64,000 nucleotides of DNA from Streptomyces sp. HB132 (GTDB taxonomy: Bacteria; Actinomycetota; Actinomycetes; Streptomycetales; Streptomycetaceae): the NCBI RefSeq assembly GCF_016909575.1, contig NZ_JAFBGA010000009.1:62001-126000 (forward strand), read 5' to 3'. The notes beneath the pieces are model-generated. The model saw only the letters and a list, made by a program, of their open reading frames with translations, searched no databases and had not been told where the DNA came from. Position numbers and translations under genes: made by a program. This document shows positions 37,916-46,101 of this stretch, piece by piece. The stretch's first letter is position 1. Each line of letters starts with the position of its first letter.

Positions 37916-39459
37916 GTAGCACCTTTTCGAGGGCGGGCGTCACGGGCGAACAGCACCATCCGGGCCGGTGGGTCGCCCTCACCGTCCTTGTCCTGGCCGT
38001 GCTGCTGGTCGCCGTGGACGCCACCGTCCTCGGCCTGGCCACCCCGTTCCTCAGTGAGGATCTCGAACCGACCGGCACCCAGCTGCTCTGGATCGGCGAC
38101 GTCTACTCGTTCGTCATCGCCGGCCTCCTGGTCTCCATGGGCAGCCTCGGCGACCGCATCGGACGCAAGAAGCTGCTGCTCACCGGCGCCTCGGCCTTCG
38201 GGGCGGTCTCCGTGCTGAACGCCTACGCGTCGAGCCCCGAGATGATGATCGTGGCCCGGGCCCTGCTCGGTGTCGCCGGTGCCACCCTGATGCCGTCCAC
38301 GCTCGCCCTGATCCGCAACCTCTTCCACGACCCGCGTGAACGCAGCCTCGCCGTCGGCATCTGGGGCGCGATGGCAGCGGCGGGAGCCGCCGTCGGCCCG
38401 GTCGTCGGCGGGCTCCTGCTGGAGCACTTCTGGTGGGGCTCGGTCTTCCTGATCAACCTGCCCGTGATGGCGGTCCTCGTCGTCGTGGGGATCAAGATGA
38501 TCCCGGAATCGAAGAACCCGGCACCGGGCCCCTGGGACCTGCTCAGTGTGGGGCTCTCGCTGATCGGCATGATCGGCATCGTGTACGCGATCAAGGAGGC
38601 GGCCTCACATGGCCTGAGCTGGGAGAACGGTGCGGCTGCCCTAGGCGGCGTGCTGGCGCTCACCTGGTTCGTGCGCCGTCAGCTGAAGCTTCCCGCACCA
38701 CTGCTGGACATGCGGCTCTTCCACCACCGGGGCTTCTCCGGCGCGGTCCTCGCCGACCTGCTGACCATCCTCGGCCTGTCCGGGATCGTCTTCTTCCTCT
38801 CCCAGTTCCTGCAACTGGTCCAGGGGCGTGGCCCGCTCGAGGCCGGCCTCGCCGAACTGCCCGCGGCCGTCGGCGCGGTGACGGCCGGGCTCCTGGCGGG
38901 AAGGGTGGCGCGCCGCTACTCCGTGCGCTCCGTGGTCGCCGTCGGGCTCGGAGCCATCGGTGTGTCGCTCGCCGTGGTCACGGTGATCCACAAGGAGACC
39001 GCCTACCCGCTGATCGGGGTGCTGCTCCTGGTGGTGGGCGTCGGCGCGGGATTCGCCTTCACCGTCACCTCCGACGTCATCCTCTCCAGCGTCCCGAAGG
39101 AACAGGCGGGCTCGGCGTCAGCGGTGTCCGAGACGGCGTACGAGCTCGGCGCCGCCCTCGGCATCGCGCTGCTCGGGTCCATCGTCACCGGTGTCTACAA
39201 GGGCTTCGGGACCCCCGAGGGCATCCCGGCCGCGGCCGAGACGGCTGCCCACGAGTCGCTGGGGGGAGCCGTGGAGACGGCCGCGCACCTCCCGGCGCAG
39301 CAGGCGGACGAACTGGTCACCGCCGCCCAGGAGGCATTCGTCAACGGGCTGCGGGTCTCGGCCGCGGTCGGCGCCGTCGTGCTGCTCGCGACCGCGTTCG
39401 CCGCGTGGTTCCTGCTGCGTGACCAGAAGCTGGAGGAGGGGATCATCCCCGACGAGTGA
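37912..39459 (+). CDS. MFS drug-resistance transporter, DHA2 (14-TM) family
   Basis: A 515-residue proton-coupled multidrug exporter of the QacA/SmvA-like DHA2 group, with about 14 hydrophobic segments. The motif between TM2 and TM3 is GSLGDRIGRKKLLLTGA, and the antiporter motif C region appears as GAAVGPVVGGLLLEHFWW. GIVFFLSQFLQLVQG is typical of the family. Its ATG overlaps the TetR stop, so the two are translationally coupled; drugs sensed by the TetR protein are likely substrates. Confidence 0.94.
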   Translation: MSSTFSRAGVTGEQHHPGRWVALTVLVLAVLLVAVDATVLGLATPFLSEDLEPTGTQLLWIGDVYSFVIAGLLVSMGSLGDRIGRKKLLLTGASAFGAVSVLNAYASSPEMMIVARALLGVAGATLMPSTLALIRNLFHDPRERSLAVGIWGAMAAAGAAVGPVVGGLLLEHFWWGSVFLINLPVMAVLVVVGIKMIPESKNPAPGPWDLLSVGLSLIGMIGIVYAIKEAASHGLSWENGAAALGGVLALTWFVRRQLKLPAPLLDMRLFHHRGFSGAVLADLLTILGLSGIVFFLSQFLQLVQGRGPLEAGLAELPAAVGAVTAGLLAGRVARRYSVRSVVAVGLGAIGVSLAVVTVIHKETAYPLIGVLLLVVGVGAGFAFTVTSDVILSSVPKEQAGSASAVSETAYELGAALGIALLGSIVTGVYKGFGTPEGIPAAAETAAHESLGGAVETAAHLPAQQADELVTAAQEAFVNGLRVSAAVGAVVLLATAFAAWFLLRDQKLEEGIIPDE

Positions 39460-39462
39460 GTG

Positions 39463-39485
39463 GTGCGGCGAAGGGCGCGCCGCAC
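39463..39485. terminator. Terminator between the MFS and plsC genes
   Basis: GTGCGGCG (39463-39470) and CGCCGCAC (39478-39485) pair perfectly around 7 nt, 4 nt past the MFS stop and 21 nt before the convergent plsC stop. Confidence 0.7.
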
Positions 39486-39505
39486 CCGGCTCCACCCGTC
39501 CGGGC

Positions 39506-40177
39506 TCAGGCCGCCTTCGCCTTCGTGGCGTACATGTCGACGTACTCCTGGCCGGAGAGCCGCATCACCTCGGCCATGACGGAGTCCGTCACCGCCCGCA
39601 GGACGTAGCGGTCGCGGTCCATGCCCTCGTAGCGGGAGAACTCCATCGGCTCGCCGAAGCGGACCGTGACCTTGCCCGGGCGGGGCAGGCCGGCGCCACC
39701 CGGCTGCAGCTTGTCCGTGCCGATCATCGCGAAGGGCACGACCGGAGCGCCGGTCATCAGGGTGAGCCGCGCGATACCCGTCCGCCCGCGGTAGAGGCGG
39801 CCGTCGGGGGAGCGGGTGCCCTCGGGGTAGATGGCGAAGGCGTTGCCCTCCTCCAGCACCCGACGGCCCGTCATCAGCGCCGCGACGCCGCCGCGGCCAC
39901 CGTCCCGGTCCACCGGGATCATCCCGCAGCCGGTGAAGAACCAGGCCATCAGCCGGCCCTTGAGGCCCTTGCCGGTGACGTACTCGTCCTTGCCGATGTA
40001 GAAGACGGGCCGGTCGCAGCAGATCGGCATGATCATCGAGTCGATGAACGTCAGGTGGTTGCCCGCGAGGATCACCGGACCGGTCCCCGGGATGTTCTCG
40101 ACGCCTTCCACCTGGGGCCGGAAGAGCAGGCGCAGGATCGGTCCGAGCACTGCCTTGATGACCGTGAGTCGGGACAA
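39506..40177 (-). CDS. plsC: 1-acyl-sn-glycerol-3-phosphate acyltransferase (PlsC family)
   Basis: A 223-residue membrane-associated acyltransferase of phosphatidic-acid synthesis. The catalytic box is NHLTFIDS (HX4D), the substrate box YPEGTRSPDGRLYRGRTG, and PVVPFAMIGTD is also conserved. The start is TTG at 40177 with GGAGG 5 nt upstream; no in-frame ATG fits. Several PlsC paralogues exist in streptomycetes, so the exact acceptor is uncertain. Divergent from glpQ1, which also acts in glycerophospholipid turnover. Confidence 0.9.
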   Translation of the reverse strand: MSRLTVIKAVLGPILRLLFRPQVEGVENIPGTGPVILAGNHLTFIDSMIMPICCDRPVFYIGKDEYVTGKGLKGRLMAWFFTGCGMIPVDRDGGRGGVAALMTGRRVLEEGNAFAIYPEGTRSPDGRLYRGRTGIARLTLMTGAPVVPFAMIGTDKLQPGGAGLPRPGKVTVRFGEPMEFSRYEGMDRDRYVLRAVTDSVMAEVMRLSGQEYVDMYATKAKAA

Positions 40178-40277
40178 CGCATCCTCCGGTGTCGTGGCCG
40201 GGCGGCCGTGGCGGGAAATCGCGAGGGTCTGTGCAGGTGAGGACGATACTCGCGGGTACCGCCTCCGCGCACATCGG

Positions 40278-40310
40278 GTTCACCGAGCGGATACGCAGTG
40301 TTGACGTGTG
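40278..40310 (+). promoter_or_regulatory. PHO-box-like direct repeats upstream of glpQ1
   Basis: GTTCACC at 40278-40284 matches the Streptomyces PhoP direct-repeat core, and GTTGACG at 40300-40306 is a weaker copy exactly 22 nt (two 11-nt units) later. The unit between them is degenerate. The site lies about 100 nt before the glpQ1 start. Confidence 0.5.
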
Positions 40311-40409
40311 TTTCCGCCATGTTCGTCCACGGGCTGCCCCACCGATGGCGTAGCTGCCTACGATCAAGCCTCCCCCGAAGGTGCCGGACATCACATGCGA
40401 GGAGCATTC

Positions 40410-41573
40410 ATGACAGAGCGCGCGCAGACTGCACCCGGTCGGCGGACCCTCCTGGGGGCGGCCGTCCTCGGCACGGCCGCCCTCGGACTGTCCGGCACGG
40501 CCGAAGCCGCCGGGCGTGGCGCGCCCGACGCGCGCAGCGGCGGGCACGGCTCGTACCGGGACCTGCCCGTGCCCACCGTCATCGGCCACCGGGGCGCCAG
40601 CGGTTACCGCCCCGAGCACACCCTCGGCTCCTACCAGCTCGCCCTGGACATGGGTGCGCACATCGTCGAGCAGGACCTCGTGCCCACCAAGGACGGCCAC
40701 CTGGTCTGCCGTCACGAGAACGACATCACCGGCACCACCGACGTCGCCGAGCACCCCGAGTTCGCGAGCCGCCGGACCACGAAGAAGGTGGACGGGGTCT
40801 CGCTCACGGGCTGGTTCACCGAGGACTTCACCCTCGCCGAGCTGAAGACCCTCCGGGCGAAGGAGCGCATCCCCGGCAACCGCCAGGAGAACACGCTGTA
40901 CGACGGCCGCTGGGAGATCCCCACCTTCGAGGAGGTCCTGCGCTGGGCGGAGAAGGAGGGCCGCAGGCGCGGCAGGCCCGTATGGCTGTACGTCGAGACC
41001 AAGCACCCCTCCTACTTCAGGGGCCTCGGACTCGGCCTGGAGGAGCCGCTCGCCAAGCTGCTGCGCCGCCACGGCCGGCACCGGGCGGACTCCGCGCTCA
41101 TCCTCCAGTCCTTCGAGCCGACCTCGATGCAGCGACTGTCGAAACTCGTCGCCACCCCCCGTGTCGTCCTGCTGTCCGGACCGAAGGAACGGCCCTGGGA
41201 CTTCGTGGAGTCCGGTGACCCCCGCACCGTCGCCGACCTGGTCGAGCCCGCAGGGCTGAAGTGGATCGCGTCCTTCGCCCAGGGCATCGGCCCCACGCTG
41301 GACCTGGTCATCCCCAGGGACGGCGCCGGCCGGCTGACCACCCCGACGGCCCTGGTCGCGGACGCGCACGCACGGGGCCTGGTCCTGCACCCCTACACGA
41401 TGCGCAACGAGAACACCTTCCTGCCCGCGGACTTCCGGCGCGGCACGGACCCCAACGCGTACGGCGACGTGTTCGGCGCTCTCCGGGTGTACTTCGAGGC
41501 GGGCATCGACGGGATCTTCTCCGACAACCCCGACACCGCGCTGCTCGCCGCCGCCGACTTCGCCAGGAGCTGA
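40410..41573 (+). CDS. glpQ1: Exported glycerophosphodiester phosphodiesterase
   Basis: The enzyme hydrolyses glycerophosphodiesters to glycerol-3-phosphate and an alcohol, scavenging phosphate outside the cell. The 387-residue precursor starts with a Tat-like signal (PGRRTLLGAAVLGTAALGLS then AEAAG). GDPD motifs are VIGHRGASGYRPEHTLGSY, DLVPTKDGHLVCRHEND, the Glu in VWLYVETKH and FSDNPDTAL. ATG 40410 has GAGGAG 5 nt upstream; ATG 40395 is less well placed. The symbol rests on synteny with the PhoP-regulated glpQ1 of S. coelicolor, recalled and not aligned. Confidence 0.9.
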   Translation: MTERAQTAPGRRTLLGAAVLGTAALGLSGTAEAAGRGAPDARSGGHGSYRDLPVPTVIGHRGASGYRPEHTLGSYQLALDMGAHIVEQDLVPTKDGHLVCRHENDITGTTDVAEHPEFASRRTTKKVDGVSLTGWFTEDFTLAELKTLRAKERIPGNRQENTLYDGRWEIPTFEEVLRWAEKEGRRRGRPVWLYVETKHPSYFRGLGLGLEEPLAKLLRRHGRHRADSALILQSFEPTSMQRLSKLVATPRVVLLSGPKERPWDFVESGDPRTVADLVEPAGLKWIASFAQGIGPTLDLVIPRDGAGRLTTPTALVADAHARGLVLHPYTMRNENTFLPADFRRGTDPNAYGDVFGALRVYFEAGIDGIFSDNPDTALLAAADFARS

Positions 41574-41684
41574 GGCATAGGGACCGGCTCTCCGGGGCCG
41601 AGGTCCCCTCACGCGGGCGAGGCCGGGGGCTCGCCCCGGACCGGGAGCGTCAGCGTTCCGGTCCGCATGCCCCGGTCGGGTGGA

Positions 41685-41721
41685 GCTCCCTGTGTGCGGC
41701 AACCCGCCGCACGCAGGGAGC
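41685..41721 (+). terminator. Strong hairpin between glpQ1 and the sigma-like gene
   Basis: Sixteen-base arms (41685-41700 and 41706-41721) pair with a single G-U and a 5-nt loop. The hairpin ends 11 nt before the next ATG and its right arm contains AGGGAG, so it could both end glpQ1 transcription and mask a ribosome binding site. Confidence 0.7.
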
Positions 41722-41732
41722 GTTGACGGGGC

Positions 41733-42302
41733 ATGACTCTTCTTGATCATGTCCCCGCGGCCCGGGCCGACGGGGAGGGCGGCAGGGGACGCGAGATCGT
41801 CCACGCCCTGTACGCGCTGGTGCGCGCGGAGGCGGCGGCCGAGGCACAGGCAGCCGGGGTCGAAGCCGCGGACCTCGAACAAGCGGTGTGGCTGCGGCTG
41901 CTGGAGCGCCGGACCGGCCCGGAGACGCCCCCTGATCCTGCCCGCTGGGTCCGCGCGGCCGTGCGGGCGGAGGCGCGCGTGGCCCGCCGGAGGACCCGGC
42001 GCGAGCGTGCCTACGCCGGCGGTGAGCCCCCGGGGGACTGGGCCGGCTGCCCCGAACGGATCACGGTGGGAGCCGACGAACGCCGGGCGCTGCGGGCCGC
42101 GGTGGGCCGGCTGCCCGGGAGATGCCCACGGTTACTCGAGGCGATGCTGGCCGCCCACGATCCGACATACCGTGAGATCGCGGGGGAGTTGGGTATGTCA
42201 CAGGGCAGTTTGGGCCCCATGCGTTCCCGATGCCTCGGATGTCTGCGCAGAATGCTCGCGGCGGAGGTTGTAGCTCCTGAACCGTGGGGAATGGAGCGGT
42301 AG
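41733..42302 (+). CDS. ECF-sigma-like protein
   Basis: A 189-residue protein with a region-2-like helical block (VEAADLEQAVWLRLLERR) and a region-4-like C-terminus (AVGRLPGRCPRLLEAMLAAH, YREIAGELGMSQGSLGPMRS, RCLGCLRRML). The region 4 HTH is good; region 2 is divergent and shortened. It may be a specialised sigma factor or a DNA-binding derivative. No anti-sigma gene is adjacent. GACGGGG upstream of the ATG is a weak ribosome binding site. Confidence 0.75.
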   Translation: MTLLDHVPAARADGEGGRGREIVHALYALVRAEAAAEAQAAGVEAADLEQAVWLRLLERRTGPETPPDPARWVRAAVRAEARVARRRTRRERAYAGGEPPGDWAGCPERITVGADERRALRAAVGRLPGRCPRLLEAMLAAHDPTYREIAGELGMSQGSLGPMRSRCLGCLRRMLAAEVVAPEPWGMER

Positions 42303-42339
42303 ACAACCGGCGGATCAGGTGAGCGGGAGGCATGCACAC

Positions 42340-42843
42340 ATGGGCATGAGTGTGACCATCTCGGCGGCGACGGCACAGGACGTCGAGCAGATCTTCAGAC
42401 TCCAGTACCTCTGTTTCCAGAGTGAGGCGGAGCTCTACGGCAACTACCGGATCGGCCCGCTCGTCCAGACCCTCGACTCCGTACGGGACGAAGTCGGCAC
42501 GGACCTGGTGTTCGTGGCGCGGCTCGGCGACGAAGTCGTCGGCTCGGTACGCGGCTTCACCGACACGGACGGCACCGGCCGGATCGGCAAGCTCTGCGTC
42601 CACCCCCGGCTCCGCAACCACGGCCTGGGCACGCGTCTCCTGCGCGCCGCGGAATCCGGGCTGGCGGACGGGCGTTCGGCCACCCGATTCCGGCTGCACA
42701 CGGGGGAGCGCAGCGAAGGCAATCTGCGGCTCTACCGCAAGGCCGGCTACGCCCGGGTGGGCGACGCCACCGGAGACGACGGTGTGCGGCTGGTCCTGCT
42801 CGAGAAGGACGCCACCGCGTCGGCCTACGCGGCGAGCGCCTGA
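42340..42843 (+). CDS. GNAT-family N-acetyltransferase
   Basis: A 167-residue acetyltransferase. The core shows LVFVARLGDEVVGSVRGF, IGKLCVHPRLRNHGLGTRLL (acetyl-CoA loop RNHGLG) and NLRLYRKAGYARVG. The substrate is unknown. ATG 42340 lies 9 nt after GGGAGG; a second in-frame ATG at 42346 is possible. It follows the sigma-like gene by 37 bp and may be in the same transcript. Confidence 0.9.
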   Translation: MGMSVTISAATAQDVEQIFRLQYLCFQSEAELYGNYRIGPLVQTLDSVRDEVGTDLVFVARLGDEVVGSVRGFTDTDGTGRIGKLCVHPRLRNHGLGTRLLRAAESGLADGRSATRFRLHTGERSEGNLRLYRKAGYARVGDATGDDGVRLVLLEKDATASAYAASA

Positions 42844-42865
42844 ACGACTCCCGCGACGCCCGGTG

Positions 42866-43327
42866 TCAGGCGTTCCGTGCGCGGCGCAGCCAGATCATCC
42901 CGGTGACCGGAAGGATCACCGGGATGAACAGGTAGCCCATGCCGAACCCCGACCACACCGTGCTGTCCGGGAAGGCGGACGGCTCCAGTCGCGTCCAGGT
43001 GCCGACGACCAGCACCCCCGCGAGCTCGGCGGCACAGCACACCAGAGCCGCCCTGCGCGCCTTCTCCCCGCCCCGCACCAGCGAGTACGTGATGAAGCCG
43101 TACACGACGGCGGCGACGGCCGAGAGGACGTACGCCAGTGGCGCCTTGCCGAAGTCCATGACCATCTCGACGATCGAGCGGGACGCGGCGGCCACGGTGA
43201 ACACCCCGTAGAACCAGACCAGTACCCGGCCCGGCCCGGTGCCGAGTTCGAACCGCCGGGTCTGTCGCGGGGCGTCGTGCTCGGGGGCCGGGGAGGCGTG
43301 GGTCTCCGTGCGGTCGGTGTCGCTCAA
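42866..43327 (-). CDS. Small integral membrane protein
   Basis: A 153-residue protein with a charged ~35-residue N-terminus and about four membrane segments (VLVWFYGVFTVAAASRSIVE, YVLSAVAAVVYGFITYSLV, ALVCCAAELAGVLVVGTW, GYLFIPVILPVTGMIWL), ending in RRARNA. No family function is recognised. The start is TTG at 43327 with GGGGAGA upstream, 2 bp from the stop of the neighbouring gene, so the two are coupled. Confidence 0.75.
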   Translation of the reverse strand: MSDTDRTETHASPAPEHDAPRQTRRFELGTGPGRVLVWFYGVFTVAAASRSIVEMVMDFGKAPLAYVLSAVAAVVYGFITYSLVRGGEKARRAALVCCAAELAGVLVVGTWTRLEPSAFPDSTVWSGFGMGYLFIPVILPVTGMIWLRRARNA

Positions 43328-43329
43328 GG

Positions 43330-43689
43330 TCAGTCTCCCCAGATGTCGTAGAGCCGCACTTCGAGCACGGCGAGCACGACCGCGCCGGCCGACACCGTCA
43401 CCGAACCCCAGCGGGTCCGCTCCGACAGTGACAGGAAGCCCGCCGCGGGCACCGACGCGAAGGCGCCGATCAGATAGGCGATGAAGATCGTCATGCCCTG
43501 GTCGGGCCGTTCGCCGCGCGCCAGCTGAACGATTCCCACGAGCAGCTGCGCCAGGGCCAGCACGGAGACGACCGCCATGCCGATGAAGTGCCAGTCCTTG
43601 GTGGGCTGGTCCCGGTAGGCGGCGATTCCGCACCAGGCGGCGAGGGCGAGCGCGGTCACGGCGACCGCGATCGTCAGGGCATCAAGCAT
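43330..43689 (-). CDS. Small integral membrane protein
   Basis: A 119-residue protein with four predicted membrane helices (LTIAVAVTALALAAWCGIAA, FIGMAVVSVLALAQLLVGIV, GMTIFIAYLIGAFASVPAAG, VTVSAGAVVLAVLEVRLY) and short loops. Function unknown. It precedes the 153-residue membrane protein in the same short operon, suggesting the two proteins form one membrane complex. Confidence 0.8.
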   Translation of the reverse strand: MLDALTIAVAVTALALAAWCGIAAYRDQPTKDWHFIGMAVVSVLALAQLLVGIVQLARGERPDQGMTIFIAYLIGAFASVPAAGFLSLSERTRWGSVTVSAGAVVLAVLEVRLYDIWGD

Positions 43690-43958
43690 GAGGCGAGGGT
43701 ATTACGGGCCGGCGGCTCCGCCGCGTGCGGCCCCGGGCGACGGGTGGGCGCGGGAGGGCGGCCAGGGATCGTGGCCTTTGCCACAGGGCGAGCACAGCAT
43801 GATCGGGCCGCCGGTGGTGCGGTGCTCGGACCGGGTCGCGTCTTCGCAGGTCAAAGTGGTGTGCGTAGGGGCGGGGACTCCCGGCAAGGCGCGTCCACGA
43901 CTGTCCGCTATACGGACGCGGTGGGTCGCGGGAACGTTACGTCTGTTTTACTTGGCCC

Positions 43959-44045
43959 ATGACCACGACGAGCTACCGCAGCCCTGCGACCGAGGCGATC
44001 ACGACGCCCGGTGCTCGTTGTATGTGTCGAATGCGCGCCTTCTGA
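43959..44045 (+). CDS. Putative 28-residue leader peptide upstream of metNIQ
   Basis: The ORF encodes a 28-aa peptide beginning MTTTSYRSPATEAITTPG and ending ARCMCRMRAF, with Cys-Met-Cys-Arg-Met near its stop. It sits in the 574-bp gap before metN, reads toward it, and lacks a Shine-Dalgarno sequence, so it is probably leaderless. The clustering of Cys and Met codons suggests ribosome-stalling attenuation that senses sulfur amino acids. This is inference from position and composition. Confidence 0.6.
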   Translation: MTTTSYRSPATEAITTPGARCMCRMRAF

Positions 44046-44165
44046 GGGCCCCGCCCGAGCCTCGCGCCCCGAAGCGAGACCGAGCCCGCGCCGTCCGCAC
44101 CCGGCGGACCGAGCCGGCCCCGGCCATGCCCCGCCCAACGGTTCCGCCGAGGGCCGGTCCATGCC

Positions 44166-44200
44166 GAGACTCCCACCGGTCAGCCACCGGCAGAAGTCTC
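44166..44200 (+). promoter_or_regulatory. Hairpin in the metN leader RNA
   Basis: GAGACT/AGTCTC (44166-44171, 44195-44200) encloses a second stem CCGGT/ACCGG (44176-44180, 44186-44190), 64 nt before metN. It could be the attenuator or anti-attenuator partner of the leader peptide. No SAM riboswitch consensus is recognised in this leader. Confidence 0.4.
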
Positions 44201-44263
44201 ACCAGCCGAATGCCCCGTGCCCGGCGGACACCGCGCCGTGCACTCGACAGTGACGGAAACCCT

Positions 44264-45361
44264 GTGATCACCACTTCGGGCCTCACGAAGGTCTACCAGT
44301 CACGCGGCCGTGAGGTCACCGCCCTGGACGGCGTGGACCTGCACGTCCGCGAGGGCGAGGTCTACGGCGTCGTCGGACAGAGCGGCGCCGGCAAGTCCTC
44401 CCTCATCCGCTGCGTCAACCTCCTCGAACGCCCCACCTCGGGCACCGTGACGGTGGCCGGCCAGGACCTCACGGCCCTCGCCGGCCGGGGCCGCCGCGCC
44501 GGCAAGGACCTCCGCCGGGCGCGCAGCCGTATCGGCATGGTCTTCCAGCACTTCAACCTGCTGGACTCGCGCACCGTACGGGACAACGTCGAACTTCCCC
44601 TGGAGATCCTCGGGCTCTCCGGACAGGCGCGCACCCGCAAGGCGCTCGAACTCCTCGACCTCGTGGGTCTCTCCGACAAGGCGAAGGCGTACCCGGGTCA
44701 GCTGTCCGGAGGCCAGAAGCAGCGCGTCGGCATCGCCCGCGCCCTTGCCGGCGACCCGGAGGTGCTCCTCTCCGACGAGGCGACCTCCGCGCTCGACCCC
44801 GAGACCACCCGCTCCATCCTGCAACTGCTGCGCGACCTCAACCAGGAGCTCGGCCTCACCGTCCTGCTCATCACGCACGAGATGGACGTCGTCAAGACCG
44901 TCTGCGACTCCGCGGCGCTGATGAAGAAGGGGCGCATCGTCGAGTCGGGCACCGTCGGCTCGCTGCTGGCCACACCCGGCTCCGAACTCGCCCACGAACT
45001 GTTCCCGGTCGGCGGGACCGCCTCCGGCCCCGGCTCCACCGTCGTCGACGTCACGTTCCACGGCGAGGCCGCGGCCCAGCCGGTGATCTCGCAGCTCTCC
45101 CGGACGTACAACATCGACATCTCGATCCTCGGTGCCGCGATGGACACCGTCGGCGGCAAGCAGATCGGCCGCATGCGCATCGAGCTGCCCGGCGGCTTCG
45201 AGGAGAACGTCGTACCGATCGGCTTCCTGCGCGAGCAGGGACTCCAGGCCGAGACCGTGACCGACAGCACCGACAGCACCGACAGCACCGACAGCACCGA
45301 CAGCACCGCCGGCATCCCCTCCCAGACCCCCGCCACGATCACCAAGGAGGTGGCGAAGTGA
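44264..45361 (+). CDS. metN: Methionine ABC transporter ATPase
   Basis: MetN energises high-affinity D/L-methionine import. The 365-residue protein has Walker A VVGQSGAGKSS, signature LSGGQKQR, Walker B VLLSDEATSALD and switch LLITHEMD. About residues 258-330 form the regulatory NIL domain (VDVTFHGEAAAQPVISQLSR), which binds methionine and causes trans-inhibition. A (Thr-Asp-Ser)5 tract separates it from the C-terminus. The GTG at 44264 is best by alignment sense and has only a weak GGAAA upstream. GTGA overlap with metI. Confidence 0.93.
   Translation: MITTSGLTKVYQSRGREVTALDGVDLHVREGEVYGVVGQSGAGKSSLIRCVNLLERPTSGTVTVAGQDLTALAGRGRRAGKDLRRARSRIGMVFQHFNLLDSRTVRDNVELPLEILGLSGQARTRKALELLDLVGLSDKAKAYPGQLSGGQKQRVGIARALAGDPEVLLSDEATSALDPETTRSILQLLRDLNQELGLTVLLITHEMDVVKTVCDSAALMKKGRIVESGTVGSLLATPGSELAHELFPVGGTASGPGSTVVDVTFHGEAAAQPVISQLSRTYNIDISILGAAMDTVGGKQIGRMRIELPGGFEENVVPIGFLREQGLQAETVTDSTDSTDSTDSTDSTAGIPSQTPATITKEVAK
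45260..45304 (+). repeat. Five perfect 9-bp tandem repeats inside metN
   Basis: ACCGACAGC is repeated five times without mismatch, encoding (Thr-Asp-Ser)5 after the NIL domain. Multiples of 9 bp keep frame, so the tract may vary between strains by slippage. Confidence 0.9.
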
Positions 45362-46029
45362 CCTGGTCCGAAATGCAGCCACTGCTCTCGCAGGGAACCA
45401 TCGACACCCTCTACATGGTGCTCTGGTCCACCCTCGTCACCGTCGTCGGCGGGCTGCCGCTCGGCATTCTGCTCGTCCTCACCGACAAGGGCGGACTGCT
45501 GCAGAACACGGTGGTGAACAAGGTCATCGGCGTCATCGTGAACATCGGCCGCTCCCTGCCGTTCATCATCCTGCTGATCGCCCTGATCCCCTTCACCACC
45601 TGGGTCGTCGGCACCTTCATCGGCCCGTCCGCGATGATCGTCCCGCTCGCCATCGGTGCCATCCCCTTCTTCGCGCGGCTCGTCGAGACAGCGGTGCGCG
45701 AGGTCGACCACGGGCTCGTCGAGGCCGTCCAGTCCATGGGCGGATCGATCCCGACGATCGTCCGCAAGGTCCTGCTGCCGCAGGCGCTTCCCTCGCTCGT
45801 CTCCGGCGTGACCACCACCGTCATCGTGCTCATCGGCTACTCCGCGATGGCCGGCGCGGTCGGCGGCGAAGGGCTCGGCTCCAAGGCCGTCACCTACGGA
45901 TTCCAGCGCTTCGACAACCAGTTCATGCTCATCACCGTCGTGCTGCTCATCGTCATCGTGACCGTGGTCCAGCTGATAGGTGACGGGGCCGTGCGCCTGC
46001 TCGCCCGCCGGGGCCGCACCACCTCCTGA
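45358..46029 (+). CDS. metI: Methionine ABC transporter permease
   Basis: A 223-residue inner-membrane protein with five hydrophobic segments (TLYMVLWSTLVTVVGGLPLG, VNIGRSLPFIILLIALIPFT, MLITVVLLIVIVTVVQLI among them). The EAA coupling-loop motif is EAVQSMGGSIPTIVRKVLLP. It dimerises to form the channel contacted by MetN. The GTG start overlaps the metN stop, indicating translational coupling. Confidence 0.95.
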   Translation: MTWSEMQPLLSQGTIDTLYMVLWSTLVTVVGGLPLGILLVLTDKGGLLQNTVVNKVIGVIVNIGRSLPFIILLIALIPFTTWVVGTFIGPSAMIVPLAIGAIPFFARLVETAVREVDHGLVEAVQSMGGSIPTIVRKVLLPQALPSLVSGVTTTVIVLIGYSAMAGAVGGEGLGSKAVTYGFQRFDNQFMLITVVLLIVIVTVVQLIGDGAVRLLARRGRTTS

Positions 46030-46101
46030 CCTTCCCTCCCCCCGAAGCCCGAACTCCTTGTCCGGGCGCACCACCTTCACCACCGGAAAGAGGCACTCTT
46101 C

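Noticed and set aside
44011-44253. 80-codon frame between the leader peptide and metN
   Set aside because: Arg/Pro-rich low-information translation with no start signal; the overlapping 28-codon leader peptide has better features.
43690-44263. SAM riboswitch upstream of metN
   Set aside because: I could not match the SAM-I or SAM-IV core; a covariance-model search would decide. The leader peptide is the better-supported element.
45260-45304. Short direct repeats as a possible CRISPR array
   Set aside because: Contiguous 9-bp copies without spacers, in frame inside metN.
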